From Pinisolibacter sp040275425 (GTDB lineage Bacteria > Pseudomonadota > Alphaproteobacteria > Rhizobiales > Ancalomicrobiaceae), in the NCBI GenBank assembly GCA_040275425.1, contig JBEOKB010000066.1:1-8615 (forward strand): 8,615 nt of DNA. Reading direction: 5' to 3'. This document shows positions 1 through 7,841 of the stretch, piece by piece; positions within the stretch are counted from its first letter, which is position 1, and every line of letters begins with the position of its first letter. Position numbers and translations under genes: made by a program. The notes beneath the pieces were generated by a model. That model saw only the letters and a list, made by a program, of their open reading frames with translations, had not been told where the DNA came from and ran no database searches.

Positions 1-325
1 GCGACAGACCCTCCGAGCTCGACAGGAAGTCGACGACGTAGGAGGTGGTCTGCGGTTCGGAGAAGCCCTGATCGCCGGCGACCGGGGTGACACCGGGGGC
101 GTCCTCGAAGAAGAAGGCGACCGGAACGCTCAGCACGCGGGCGATGGCCTGGAGGCGGCTGGCGCCGATCCGGTTGGTGCCCTTCTCGTACTTCTGAATC
201 TGCTGGAAGGTGATACCCAGATGCTCACCGAGCTTCTCTTGGCTCATTCCGAGCATCATGCGCCGCAGCCGAACACGACTGCCGACGTGGATATCGATCG
301 GGTTGGGGGATTTCTTGCTGGCCAT
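1..325 (-). CDS. phrR: PhrR/PraR-type XRE-family HTH regulator (3' end cut by window)
   Basis: Cytoplasmic DNA-binding transcriptional regulator. The first 108 codons are visible from an ATG at 325, with AAAGG seven bases upstream. The protein begins MASKKSPNPIDIHVGSRVR. A Cro/C1-type helix-turn-helix spans about residues 13-70: LRRMMLGMSQEKLGEHLGIT, then FQQIQKYEKGTNRI as the recognition helix region, then ASRLQAIARVLSVPVAFFF. An acidic linker follows, and the reading frame leaves the window at base 2, so the last few dozen residues expected for this family are missing. In Sinorhizobium a gene of this type, phrR (pH-regulated regulator), lies beside actA, which is lnt. In Rhizobium leguminosarum and Azorhizobium the orthologue PraR controls biofilm and quorum-sensing genes. 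The same neighbour, lnt, is present here. Family and domain are secure; the symbol rests on context plus sequence resemblance, and the target genes cannot be read from this window. Confidence 0.88.
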   Translation of the reverse strand, partial: MASKKSPNPIDIHVGSRVRLRRMMLGMSQEKLGEHLGITFQQIQKYEKGTNRIGASRLQAIARVLSVPVAFFFEDAPGVTPVAGDQGFSEPQTTSYVVDFLSSSEGLS

Positions 326-509
326 GTTCGTGCCTTTGCTTGTTTTTGGTAGTTCAACATACCGAAGACGATCATGGGCCAGGGGAGCCCTTTCGATCGC
401 CTTCACAGCGGCCGCCTCTGCTCGAAAAGTCGCCACACCTTTCTCTTCGTCGAGAGGTGAAGGAAGGCAAGCACTCTGGGCGCCCGTTGGTCCTTCTCGC
501 CATCCGCTC

Positions 510-528
510 GGCGAACATTGGGTTCGCC
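510..528. promoter_or_regulatory. 19-bp inverted repeat (7-5-7), candidate operator upstream of phrR
   Basis: Perfect 7-bp arms GGCGAAC and GTTCGCC are separated by five bases (ATTGG on the plus strand). It lies 47 nt past the lnt stop and about 185 nt before the phrR start. No T-run follows on the minus strand, so a rho-independent terminator is unlikely. Size and symmetry fit a dimeric HTH repressor site, and the repeat covers the -10 position of the TTGACA promoter candidate. That it is an operator, or bound by PhrR itself, is inference. Confidence 0.35.
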
Positions 529-543
529 CGTGCTCGGTGTCAA
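514..543 (-). promoter_or_regulatory. Candidate sigma-70-type promoter for phrR
   Basis: Reading the minus strand, a perfect -35 box TTGACA (543-538) is followed after 18 bases by AATGTT (519-514), which matches the TATAAT consensus at only three of six positions. A 17-base spacing gives CAATGT, which is worse. The box lies just after lnt, where a separate phrR promoter would be expected, and implies a leader of about 180 nt. The -35 is convincing; the -10 is weak, though alphaproteobacterial -10 boxes are loosely conserved. Confidence 0.35.
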
Positions 544-574
544 CGAAATTAGACGTCCTTCGTCCCGGGTATTA

Positions 575-2215
575 CTAGAGCGCGAATCGAATCCGTCGAT
601 AGGTCGCCCAAATGAACAGGACGACGACCAGCACGGCGCAGACGAGATCGGCCCAGCGGGCGGCGATGGTCGGTTCGTCGGCGACCGGCAGATCGGCGTC
701 GACGATGCCGACGGCGCCGAGCGTGAGGTGAGCGACGAGGCGACCGCGGGCGTCGATCATCGCCGAGATGCCGTTGTTGGCGGCGCGCACCACCGGAAGA
801 CCCTCCTCGACGGCGCGCAGGCGGGTCTGGTGGAGGTGCTGCCAGGGGCCGGGCGTCATGCCGTACCAGGCGTCGTTGGTGACGTTGAGCATCCACTGCG
901 GCCGGGCGGCGAGGTCGACGACCTCGCCGGGGAAGACGATCTCGTAGCAGACCAGCGGCTGAAACGGCGGCAGACCGGGGATCTCGACGGTGCGGCGGGC
1001 GGGGCCGGCGGAATAGCCGCCGCGCAGCTTGGTCAGTTGGCGCAGACCGAGGCTCTCGGCGAACTCCTGCAACGGCAGGTATTCGCCGAAGGGGACGAGA
1101 TGAACCTTGTCGTAGGCGGCGAGGATCTCGGCGCCGGGCCCGAGGGCATAGATCGAATTGTAGTAGCGGGTGCGCACCTCGCCGGCGGCCGGGCTCTCGG
1201 CGCGCACGGCGCCGGTGAGCAGGGTGGTGCGCTCGCCGATGAGCTGGGCGATGGTCGACAGCGCCCAGGGCTCGGCGGTCAGCAGGAAGGGGAAGGCGGA
1301 TTCCGGCCACACCAGATGGGTGACGCCGGGAATGCCGCGCGCGCCGGCGCCGGCGCGCAGCCCCTCGGGGAGGGGAGCCCCGGCGGCGTCCTTCGCCGGC
1401 CGCGACGACAGCTCGACGTAGCGCTCGACCGTCTCGGCCTTGAACTCGGGACGCCACTTGGCCCACTGGTCGATCGCCGGCTGGACGATGCGGAAGTGCA
1501 GATCGGGGACGAAGGCGGTCGGGAAGGTCTGCAGGCGGTAGACGCCCCAGCCGACGACGGCGACCAGAAGCGTCGCGGCGAAGGCGGCGTAACGGCGATC
1601 GGCGGCGGCACCGCGCGCCATCACGGCGGGGGCGGCGAAGATCAGCACCGCCAGAAGCGTGGTGCCGTAGCCGCCGACGACCGAGGCGATCTGCATCATC
1701 GGCTCGTTGGCGGTGAGGCCGTAACCGAGGAGGTTCCAGGGGAAGCCGGTGAGGACGTGGCCGCGCAGCCAGTCGGCGACGAAGAAGCCGATCGCCAGGG
1801 CGGCGATGCGGGCGGGGCCGTCGGACCACAACAGGCGGGCGAGCGCGGCGGCGAGGCCGTGGAACAGGCCGAGGCCGACCGACATCACCGTCAGGGCGAT
1901 CGGCAGCAGCCAGCCGAATTCGGCGACGTCGACGAGAAAGGCGGCGCCGATCCACCACAGTCCGGCGAGAAACCAGCCGAAGCCGTAGGCCCAGCCGACC
2001 ATGAAGGCCGGGCCGAGGCGGGCGAGACGGCGGCCGTCGCCGAGATCGACCGCGCCGTCGAGCGCCCAGACCAGCACCGGCAGCGACACCCACAGAGCGG
2101 GGAAGGCATGGACGGGGGCGAGCGACAGGGCGCCGAGCGCGCCCGCTCCGGCCACCACCGCGGCGCGGCGCCAGCCCCAGAGCAGCATCACGGCATGGGA
2201 CAACCGTTCGAGCAC
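575..2215 (-). CDS. lnt: Apolipoprotein N-acyltransferase (Lnt)
   Basis: Inner-membrane enzyme that moves an acyl chain from a phospholipid to the alpha-amino group of the lipid-modified N-terminal cysteine of apolipoproteins, the last step of lipoprotein maturation. The 546-residue protein has several hydrophobic segments up to about residue 225, a periplasmic nitrilase-like domain (about 240-510) and a C-terminal membrane helix (about 522-538) ending in RRIRFAL. The catalytic triad is visible: Glu305 in WPESAFPF, Lys370 in YDKVHLVPFGEYLP and Cys423 in LVCYEIVFPGE. The length is close to the usual 510-550. The start is GTG with GAGGA six bases upstream; an ATG nine codons downstream is less well placed. 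It ends in tandem stops, TAG then TAA. It is last in the miaB-phoH-ybeY-corC-lnt series, 77 nt after corC. In Sinorhizobium this gene is also called actA, for acid tolerance. Confidence 0.97.
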   Translation of the reverse strand: MLERLSHAVMLLWGWRRAAVVAGAGALGALSLAPVHAFPALWVSLPVLVWALDGAVDLGDGRRLARLGPAFMVGWAYGFGWFLAGLWWIGAAFLVDVAEFGWLLPIALTVMSVGLGLFHGLAAALARLLWSDGPARIAALAIGFFVADWLRGHVLTGFPWNLLGYGLTANEPMMQIASVVGGYGTTLLAVLIFAAPAVMARGAAADRRYAAFAATLLVAVVGWGVYRLQTFPTAFVPDLHFRIVQPAIDQWAKWRPEFKAETVERYVELSSRPAKDAAGAPLPEGLRAGAGARGIPGVTHLVWPESAFPFLLTAEPWALSTIAQLIGERTTLLTGAVRAESPAAGEVRTRYYNSIYALGPGAEILAAYDKVHLVPFGEYLPLQEFAESLGLRQLTKLRGGYSAGPARRTVEIPGLPPFQPLVCYEIVFPGEVVDLAARPQWMLNVTNDAWYGMTPGPWQHLHQTRLRAVEEGLPVVRAANNGISAMIDARGRLVAHLTLGAVGIVDADLPVADEPTIAARWADLVCAVLVVVLFIWATYRRIRFAL

Positions 2216-2292
2216 GTCTCTTCCTCGCGAGAATCAGTCGGGCCGCCGCGGAGCGGAGGTCCGGTTCACCTCGGCGAGGAGGGGCGCGTCCG

Positions 2293-3300
2293 TCAAGTCG
2301 CTTCCACCGCGCGCTCGGCCTCGGCGGACGCGCGGCGACGCAGCTTCAGGCGCTTGAGGCGGCGGGCGTCGGCCTCGACGATCTCGATCTCCAGGCCGGG
2401 CAGGTCGGCGAAGTGAAGGAGCTCCCCGGCGGCGGGCACGCGGTCGGCGATCCACACCACCAGTCCGCCCAGGGTCTCGACCTCCTCGTCGAGCCCGGCG
2501 ACGTCGAGATCGATGCCGATGACCCCGGCGGCCTCGGCCAGGGTGGCGCGAGCGTCGGCGAGCCATTCGCCCGGCGCGGTGGCGACCACGCCGGCGACCT
2601 CGGCGACGTCGTGCTCGTCCTCGATGTCGCCGACCACGGTCTCGACGATGTCCTCCATCGAGGCCAGTCCGTCGACACCGCCGTATTCGTCGATGACCAG
2701 GGCGATCTGGATGCGGCCGGACTGCATGCGGGCGAGGAGATCGGTGGCGGGCATCGAGCCGGGCACGAACAGGACCGGGCGGACCAGATCGGCGTCGGCG
2801 AGGCGCATCGACAGGTCGGCGCGGGCGAGATCGAGGGTGGCGCCGTCGGCGCGGGCGGCGGCGCGGGCGACGTGGGCCATCAGATCGCGGATGTGGATCA
2901 TGCCGATCGCGTCGTCGAGGCTCTCGCGATAGACCGGCATGCGGCTGTGGCCGCAAGCGAGGAAGGCGAGCATGACGCGGTCGAGGGTGGCGTCCTCGTC
3001 GATGCCGACGATCTCGGCGCGCGGCACCATGACGTCGTCGACGCGGGTCTCGCGCAGCCGCAGGATGTTGCGGATCATCGCGCGCTCTTCGACGGAGAAT
3101 CCGCCGTCTTCCGCCTCGCCGCCCTCCTCGAGCGCGGTTTCGAGGTCTTCGCGCAGGGCGGTGGTCGGTTTCCAACCCACCGCCGCCCGCAATCGGTCGA
3201 TCCAGCTGTCGCCCGATCGCTGAGGGGTGTCGCCACGAACGTCCGACGACCGGGCGCCGTCGTTCGTGGTGCCGGTACTCTGTGAATGGGCGTCGCTCAT
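2293..3300 (-). CDS. corC: CorC/YbeX-type CBS-domain protein (HlyC/CorC family)
   Basis: Predicted soluble protein of 335 residues. After a low-complexity polar N-terminus (1-32) comes a CBS-domain pair: CBS1 about 88-150 (DDVMVPRAEIVGID, HSRMPVYRESLDDAIGMIHIRDL) and CBS2 about 168-226 (RPVLFVPGSMPATDLL, IDEYGGVDGLASMEDIVE). A CorC_HlyC C-terminal domain (about 238-312, GEWLADARATLAEAAG) is followed by a basic, helix-prone tail (DARRLKRLKLRRRASAEAE). No transmembrane DUF21 segment is present, so this is the short CorC/YbeX form, not a CNNM-type transporter. The family has been linked to Mg/Co efflux, and E. coli YbeX also to ribosome homeostasis; CBS pairs usually bind adenine nucleotides. 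The exact role is unsettled. The ATG at 3300 is chosen because AAGG lies four bases upstream; a TTG 11 codons earlier (3333) is possible but poorer. ybeY ends 58 nt upstream. Confidence 0.93.
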   Translation of the reverse strand: MSDAHSQSTGTTNDGARSSDVRGDTPQRSGDSWIDRLRAAVGWKPTTALREDLETALEEGGEAEDGGFSVEERAMIRNILRLRETRVDDVMVPRAEIVGIDEDATLDRVMLAFLACGHSRMPVYRESLDDAIGMIHIRDLMAHVARAAARADGATLDLARADLSMRLADADLVRPVLFVPGSMPATDLLARMQSGRIQIALVIDEYGGVDGLASMEDIVETVVGDIEDEHDVAEVAGVVATAPGEWLADARATLAEAAGVIGIDLDVAGLDEEVETLGGLVVWIADRVPAAGELLHFADLPGLEIEIVEADARRLKRLKLRRRASAEAERAVEAT

Positions 3301-3358
3301 GTCGCCTTCGTATGGTTCGCCGCGTCGGGCCAATGGTGGGGCGTGCGGGGGCGCCCTG

Positions 3359-3853
3359 TCAATTCGTCGCTTCGCCGTAGGGGTCGGCGATGCCCAGTCC
3401 CGTCAGAATTTCGGTCTCGAGCGCCTCCATCTCCTCCGCCTCGGCGTCGTCCTCGTGGTCGAAGCCGAACAGGTGGAGAAGGCCGTGGACGAGAAGGTGG
3501 GCGAAGTGGTCCTCGAAGGCGCGGCCCTCGGCCTCGGCCTCGCGCGCCAGCGTCTCGCGGGCGACGACGACGTCGCCGAGGAGGGGGGCGATCTCCTCGT
3601 CGTCGGCATCGCTCGAGGGGAAGGAGAGGACGTTGGTCGGCTGATCCTTGCCGCGCCAGTCGCGGTTGAGGACGCGGACGTGGGCGTCGTCGGTGAGGAG
3701 CAGCGACAGTTCGGCGTCGTCGGGGACGATCAGCTCGGGCCGGGCGGCGACGGCGGCGACGACACGCTCGACCAGCGGACGCCATACGGCCTCCTCGCCC
3801 CAGTCCCCGGCCTCGACGGTGGCTTCGACGGCGATGGCGGGCGCGGCGGTCAC
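3359..3853 (-). CDS. ybeY: Endoribonuclease / rRNA maturation factor YbeY
   Basis: Zinc-dependent single-strand endoribonuclease of the UPF0054 family, needed for 16S rRNA 3'-end maturation and 70S ribosome quality control. The 164-residue protein carries the signature HGLLHLFGFDH at 123-133, giving zinc ligands His123, His127 and His133. The upstream conserved block LNRDWRGKDQPTNVLSFP (62-79) contains the family's Arg and TNVLSFP motifs. The length is normal. The start is GTG at 3853, overlapping the phoH stop by four bases (GTGA), with GGAG seven bases upstream inside the phoH coding sequence, so translation is probably coupled to phoH. YbeY and the PhoH/YbeZ ATPase interact in several bacteria, which fits this arrangement. 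The N-terminal about 20 residues are poorly conserved and acidic. Confidence 0.97.
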   Translation of the reverse strand: MTAAPAIAVEATVEAGDWGEEAVWRPLVERVVAAVAARPELIVPDDAELSLLLTDDAHVRVLNRDWRGKDQPTNVLSFPSSDADDEEIAPLLGDVVVARETLAREAEAEGRAFEDHFAHLLVHGLLHLFGFDHEDDAEAEEMEALETEILTGLGIADPYGEATN

Positions 3854-5012
3854 GGGCGGTCTCCGCCCTGGCGGGCCGGGTCGATGCCGTACTTGTCGCG
3901 CAGGTCGGGCTCGTTGGCGCGATCGGCGCTCGCGCGGGCCTGGCGCTCGGCCGCCCAGCGCTCGCGACTCTCCTTCTCGGCGGCGAGCTTCTCGCGCGAG
4001 GCGTCGTCGTAGGCCTTGACGATGCGGGCGACCAGTTCATGGCGGACCACGTCCTTGTCGGTGAAGTTCACCCGGATCATGCCGTCGACGCCGTCGAGGA
4101 TCTCCAGCGCGTCGACGAGGCCGGAGCGAGTGCCGGGCGGCAGGTCGACCTGGGTCGGGTCGCCGGTGACGATCATCTTGGAGTTCTCGCCGAGGCGGGT
4201 GAGGAACATCTTCATCTGCATGGCGGTGCAGTTCTGCGCCTCGTCGAGCAGCACCACCGCGTTCGAGAGGGTGCGGCCGCGCATGAAGGCGAGCGGGGCG
4301 ACCTCGATCATGCCGGACTGGAGGCCGCGCTCGACCTTCTCGGCCGGCATCATGTCGTAGAGTGCGTCGTAGAGCGGGCGCAGATAGGGGTCGACCTTCT
4401 CCTTCATGTCGCCGGGCAGGAAGCCGAGGCGCTCGCCCGCCTCGACGGCGGGTCGCGAGAGGATGAGGCGATCGACGTCGCCGCGCTCGATCAGGGCGGC
4501 GGCGTAGGCCACCGCCAGATAGGTCTTGCCGGTGCCGGCCGGGCCGATGCCGAAGACGAGGTCGGCGCGGTCCATGGCGCGGACGTAGGCGTCCTGGGCA
4601 GGGGTGCGGGCGGAGACGGTCTTGCGACGGGTGGAGATCTGGGCGGGGGTGAAGCGCGACTTGGGCTCGAGGGTCGGCAGCGGCAGCTGCTCGGCCTCGA
4701 CCTCGGTCATGCGGATGGCGCCGTCGACGTCGCCGGGATGGACCGGGTGGCCCTCCTGCAGGCGCTCCCACAGGCTCTCCAGCACGCGGCGGGCGCGATC
4801 GCAGGCGTCGTGGCCGCCCTTGATGGTGACCTGATTGCCGCGCGCGATCACCGCGACGCGGAGGCGGCGCTCGATCTCGGCGAGGTTCTGGTCGAACTGA
4901 CCGAACAGATCCCCGGCGAGGCGATTGTCGTCGAAGGCGAGGACGACGTGCGTCAGATCCGAGGCGTGGCCCGTCATCGGGGCCGTGGACGACGTCGGGC
5001 GCTTCGCTTCGG

Positions 5013-5016
<4 letters not shown>
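3850..5016 (-). CDS. phoH: PhoH-family ATPase (YbeZ-like)
   Basis: Cytoplasmic P-loop NTPase of the PhoH/YbeZ family, a probable RNA-dependent ATPase or helicase partner of YbeY. The 388 residues show an N-terminal KH-like region (about 20-90, VAVIARGNQVTIKGG), Walker A GPAGTGKT (158-165), Walker B VVLLDEAQN (254-262) and the sensor motif TGDPTQVDLPPG (284-295). A charged, probably helical tail of about 50 residues (339-388, rich in Glu, Lys, Arg and Ala) extends beyond the ATPase core, making it longer than E. coli YbeZ. The chosen start is TTG at 5016, which overlaps the miaB stop (TTGA) and has GGAG seven bases upstream. An in-frame ATG at codon 14 (4977) lacks any ribosome-binding sequence, so automated annotation may start there wrongly. 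It lies between miaB and ybeY, as in E. coli. Confidence 0.96.
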
Positions 5017-6404
<1,388 letters not shown>

Positions 6405-6481
6405 CACTCGTCTTCGCGTCGCGCCCGGTCCGGCGGGCGGCTTTCCCGATCGGCGCCGCGGCGCCCTGGTCTTCCGCGAAC

Positions 6482-6510
6482 CTCTAGCGCGGATCGACCG
6501 CGCGCGGCAA
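6482..6510 (-). promoter_or_regulatory. Weak promoter candidate for miaB
   Basis: On the minus strand TTGCCG (6510-6505) and CTAGAG (6487-6482) are separated by exactly 17 bases, in the 153-nt plsC-miaB gap. Each box matches an alphaproteobacterial-type consensus (TTGACA / CTATAT) at four of six positions. In such GC-rich DNA a chance match is quite possible. The position fits a separate promoter for the second operon, giving a leader of about 70 nt. Confidence 0.22.
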
Positions 6511-6527
6511 ATGATCGTCGCGGGTCC

Positions 6528-6545
6528 CTCGCGGATTTCCGCGAG
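6528..6545 (-). terminator. Stem-loop just downstream of plsC, possible weak terminator
   Basis: Perfect 7-bp GC-rich arms CTCGCGG and CCGCGAG enclose a 4-base AAAT loop (minus-strand reading). It begins 13 nt after the plsC stop. Only scattered T residues follow (ATCATTTG), so it lacks the U-tract of a standard rho-independent terminator. It may be a partial terminator or an RNA 3'-end stabiliser at the boundary between the two gene blocks. Confidence 0.35.
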
Positions 6546-6557
6546 CGACGCTCGGCC

Positions 6558-7340
6558 TCACGGGCGCAGGCGAGCCAGAAGGCCGCCGCGCACCGCCTGC
6601 TCGAGCGAAGCGGTCAGGGCCTTGCGGTCGGTGGTCTCGTCGAAGGGGCGGGCCTCGCCCCAGACCACCTCGACGTCGACGCCGCCGCAGGTGGCGGTCG
6701 ACCACAGATGGGGCAGCAGCTCCATGTCGCCGAACCAGGCGACCATGTGGCGCTCGGCGAGGCCGACCGGCATGCCGGCGACGCGGGTGTAGGCGACCAC
6801 CAGCGGTTGGACCCAGACGCGGTCGTGGCCGCCGTCGACGACGGCGGAGCGGGCGGCGCCGAGAAGGGCGGAGCGGAACGGCAGCACGACGTCGCCGGTC
6901 GAGGAGGTGCCTTCGGGGAAGAGCACCATGCCGTCGCCGCTCGACAGGCGCTCGCCCAGCTCGGAGGCGGCGCGGCCGGTGGCGGTGCGGCGGGTGCGCT
7001 CGACGAAGACCGAGCGCTGGAGCCTGGCGAACAGGCCGAACAGCGGCCAGGTCGCGACCTCGGACTTGGCGACGAAGGAGATCGGCATCAGCGAGCCGAT
7101 CACCGGGATGTCGAGCCAGGAGCAGTGGTTGGGGGTGACGAGCAGGGGACGGTCGGCGACCGGCGCGCCGGTGACGCGGACCCGCACGTCGAGCGCGGCG
7201 AGGGCGCGGCGATGCCACCACACCGGCAGCGTGGCCGCGAGGCGCCAGCCCATGCGCACCGCGAGCATCTGCACCGGCAGAACGGCCACGGTGACCACCG
7301 CGAGCCATGCGACCGTCAGAGGCGCGGTGATCCGTCTCAT
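6558..7340 (-). CDS. plsC: 1-acyl-sn-glycerol-3-phosphate acyltransferase (PlsC family)
   Basis: Membrane-associated acyltransferase of the LPLAT/AGPAT family, which acylates lysophosphatidic acid to phosphatidic acid in phospholipid synthesis. The 260-residue protein starts with a hydrophobic helix (about 8-28). The family motifs appear in order: motif I NHCSWLD (71-77, with catalytic His72 and Asp77, HX4D), motif II around SVFVERTRR (110-118), motif III LFPEGTSS (140-147, with Glu143) and motif IV near VQPLVVAYT (177-185). The ATG at 7340 is four bases beyond the fur stop and has no strong ribosome-binding sequence, so coupling to fur translation is likely. Related alphaproteobacterial enzymes such as OlsA use lyso-ornithine lipid. 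Sequence motifs alone do not separate the two, so substrate specificity is less certain than the family. Confidence 0.92.
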   Translation of the reverse strand: MRRITAPLTVAWLAVVTVAVLPVQMLAVRMGWRLAATLPVWWHRRALAALDVRVRVTGAPVADRPLLVTPNHCSWLDIPVIGSLMPISFVAKSEVATWPLFGLFARLQRSVFVERTRRTATGRAASELGERLSSGDGMVLFPEGTSSTGDVVLPFRSALLGAARSAVVDGGHDRVWVQPLVVAYTRVAGMPVGLAERHMVAWFGDMELLPHLWSTATCGGVDVEVVWGEARPFDETTDRKALTASLEQAVRGGLLARLRP

Positions 7341-7344
7341 GCGA

Positions 7345-7803
7345 TCACGGCGCTTCTTCGTCGAGGGGCACGCCGTAGAGCTCGAGGCGATGATCGACGA
7401 GGCGATAGCCGAGCTCGCGCGCGACGATCTGCTGGAGCTTCTCGATGTCGATCGAGCGGAACTCGACGACGCGACCGGTGCGCAGATCGATCAGGTGATC
7501 GTGATGATCCTCCGACACGGTCTCGTAGCGCGAGCGGCCGTCGCGGAAGTCGTGGCGCTCGATGATGCCCGAGTCCTCGAACAGCTTGACGGTGCGATAG
7601 ACCGTCGAGATCGAGATGCGGCGATCGACGGCGGCGGCGCGGCGATGCAGCTCCTCGACGTCGGGGTGATCGGCGGAGCCCTCGATGATGCGGGCGATGA
7701 CGCGGCGCTGATCGGTCATGCGCATGCCGACGGCGGCGCAACGATCCTCGAGGCTGCCCTCGGGGGCGCGGTGGTCGCCGTTCTGGTTCGTCGGAGTGTT
7801 CAA
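7345..7803 (-). CDS. fur: Fur/Mur-family metal-responsive transcriptional regulator
   Basis: Dimeric DNA-binding repressor controlling iron or, as Mur in many alphaproteobacteria, manganese uptake genes. The 152-residue protein has an N-terminal winged helix (about 20-90: GMRMTDQRRVIARII, HPDVEELHRRAAAVDRRISISTVYRTVKLFEDSGII) and a C-terminal dimerisation and metal-binding domain with HHDHLIDLRTGRVVEF (100-115) and ELGYRLVDHRLELYG (130-144). The two cysteines found in E. coli Fur at this place are replaced by Asp106 and Thr109, and Cys22 is the only cysteine. Loss of this zinc site is known in alphaproteobacterial Fur/Mur. The start is TTG at 7803, with GGGAGG (7815-7810) six bases upstream. 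An ATG 26 codons later (GMRM) would cut into the conserved N-terminal helix. rimI ends 38 nt upstream. Whether it senses Fe or Mn cannot be decided from sequence. Confidence 0.93.
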   Translation of the reverse strand: MNTPTNQNGDHRAPEGSLEDRCAAVGMRMTDQRRVIARIIEGSADHPDVEELHRRAAAVDRRISISTVYRTVKLFEDSGIIERHDFRDGRSRYETVSEDHHDHLIDLRTGRVVEFRSIDIEKLQQIVARELGYRLVDHRLELYGVPLDEEAP

Positions 7804-7841
7804 GGGCGGCCTCCCGAACGGATCGAGCTCGTCATTGGCGA

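Noticed and set aside
440..465. Imperfect inverted repeat (ACCTTTCTC ... GAGAGGT) in the lnt-phrR gap
   Set aside because: The arms need a two-base bulge and no terminator tract or known motif accompanies it.
518..2416. 632-codon plus-strand open frame opposite lnt and the end of corC
   Set aside because: It is antisense to two well-identified genes, has a Gly/Ala/Asp/Glu/His-rich low-complexity translation without any recognisable domain, and arises because GC-rich minus-strand codons rarely give stops in the opposite frame.
2413..3285. 290-codon plus-strand open frame opposite corC
   Set aside because: Antisense to a complete CBS-domain CorC; its composition is that of a shadow frame.
3357..3362. 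Perfect TTGACA on the minus strand at the ybeY stop, possible promoter for corC
   Set aside because: The sequence 16-18 bases downstream is CCACCA-like, with no resemblance to a -10 box, and the 58-nt gap fits plain operon spacing.
6452..6465. Perfect 14-bp palindrome GGCGCCGCGGCGCC in the miaB leader, plus a 6-bp stem at 6422-6439
   Set aside because: Both are made only of G and C in very GC-rich DNA, where such symmetry is common by chance; there is no T-run or known operator match.
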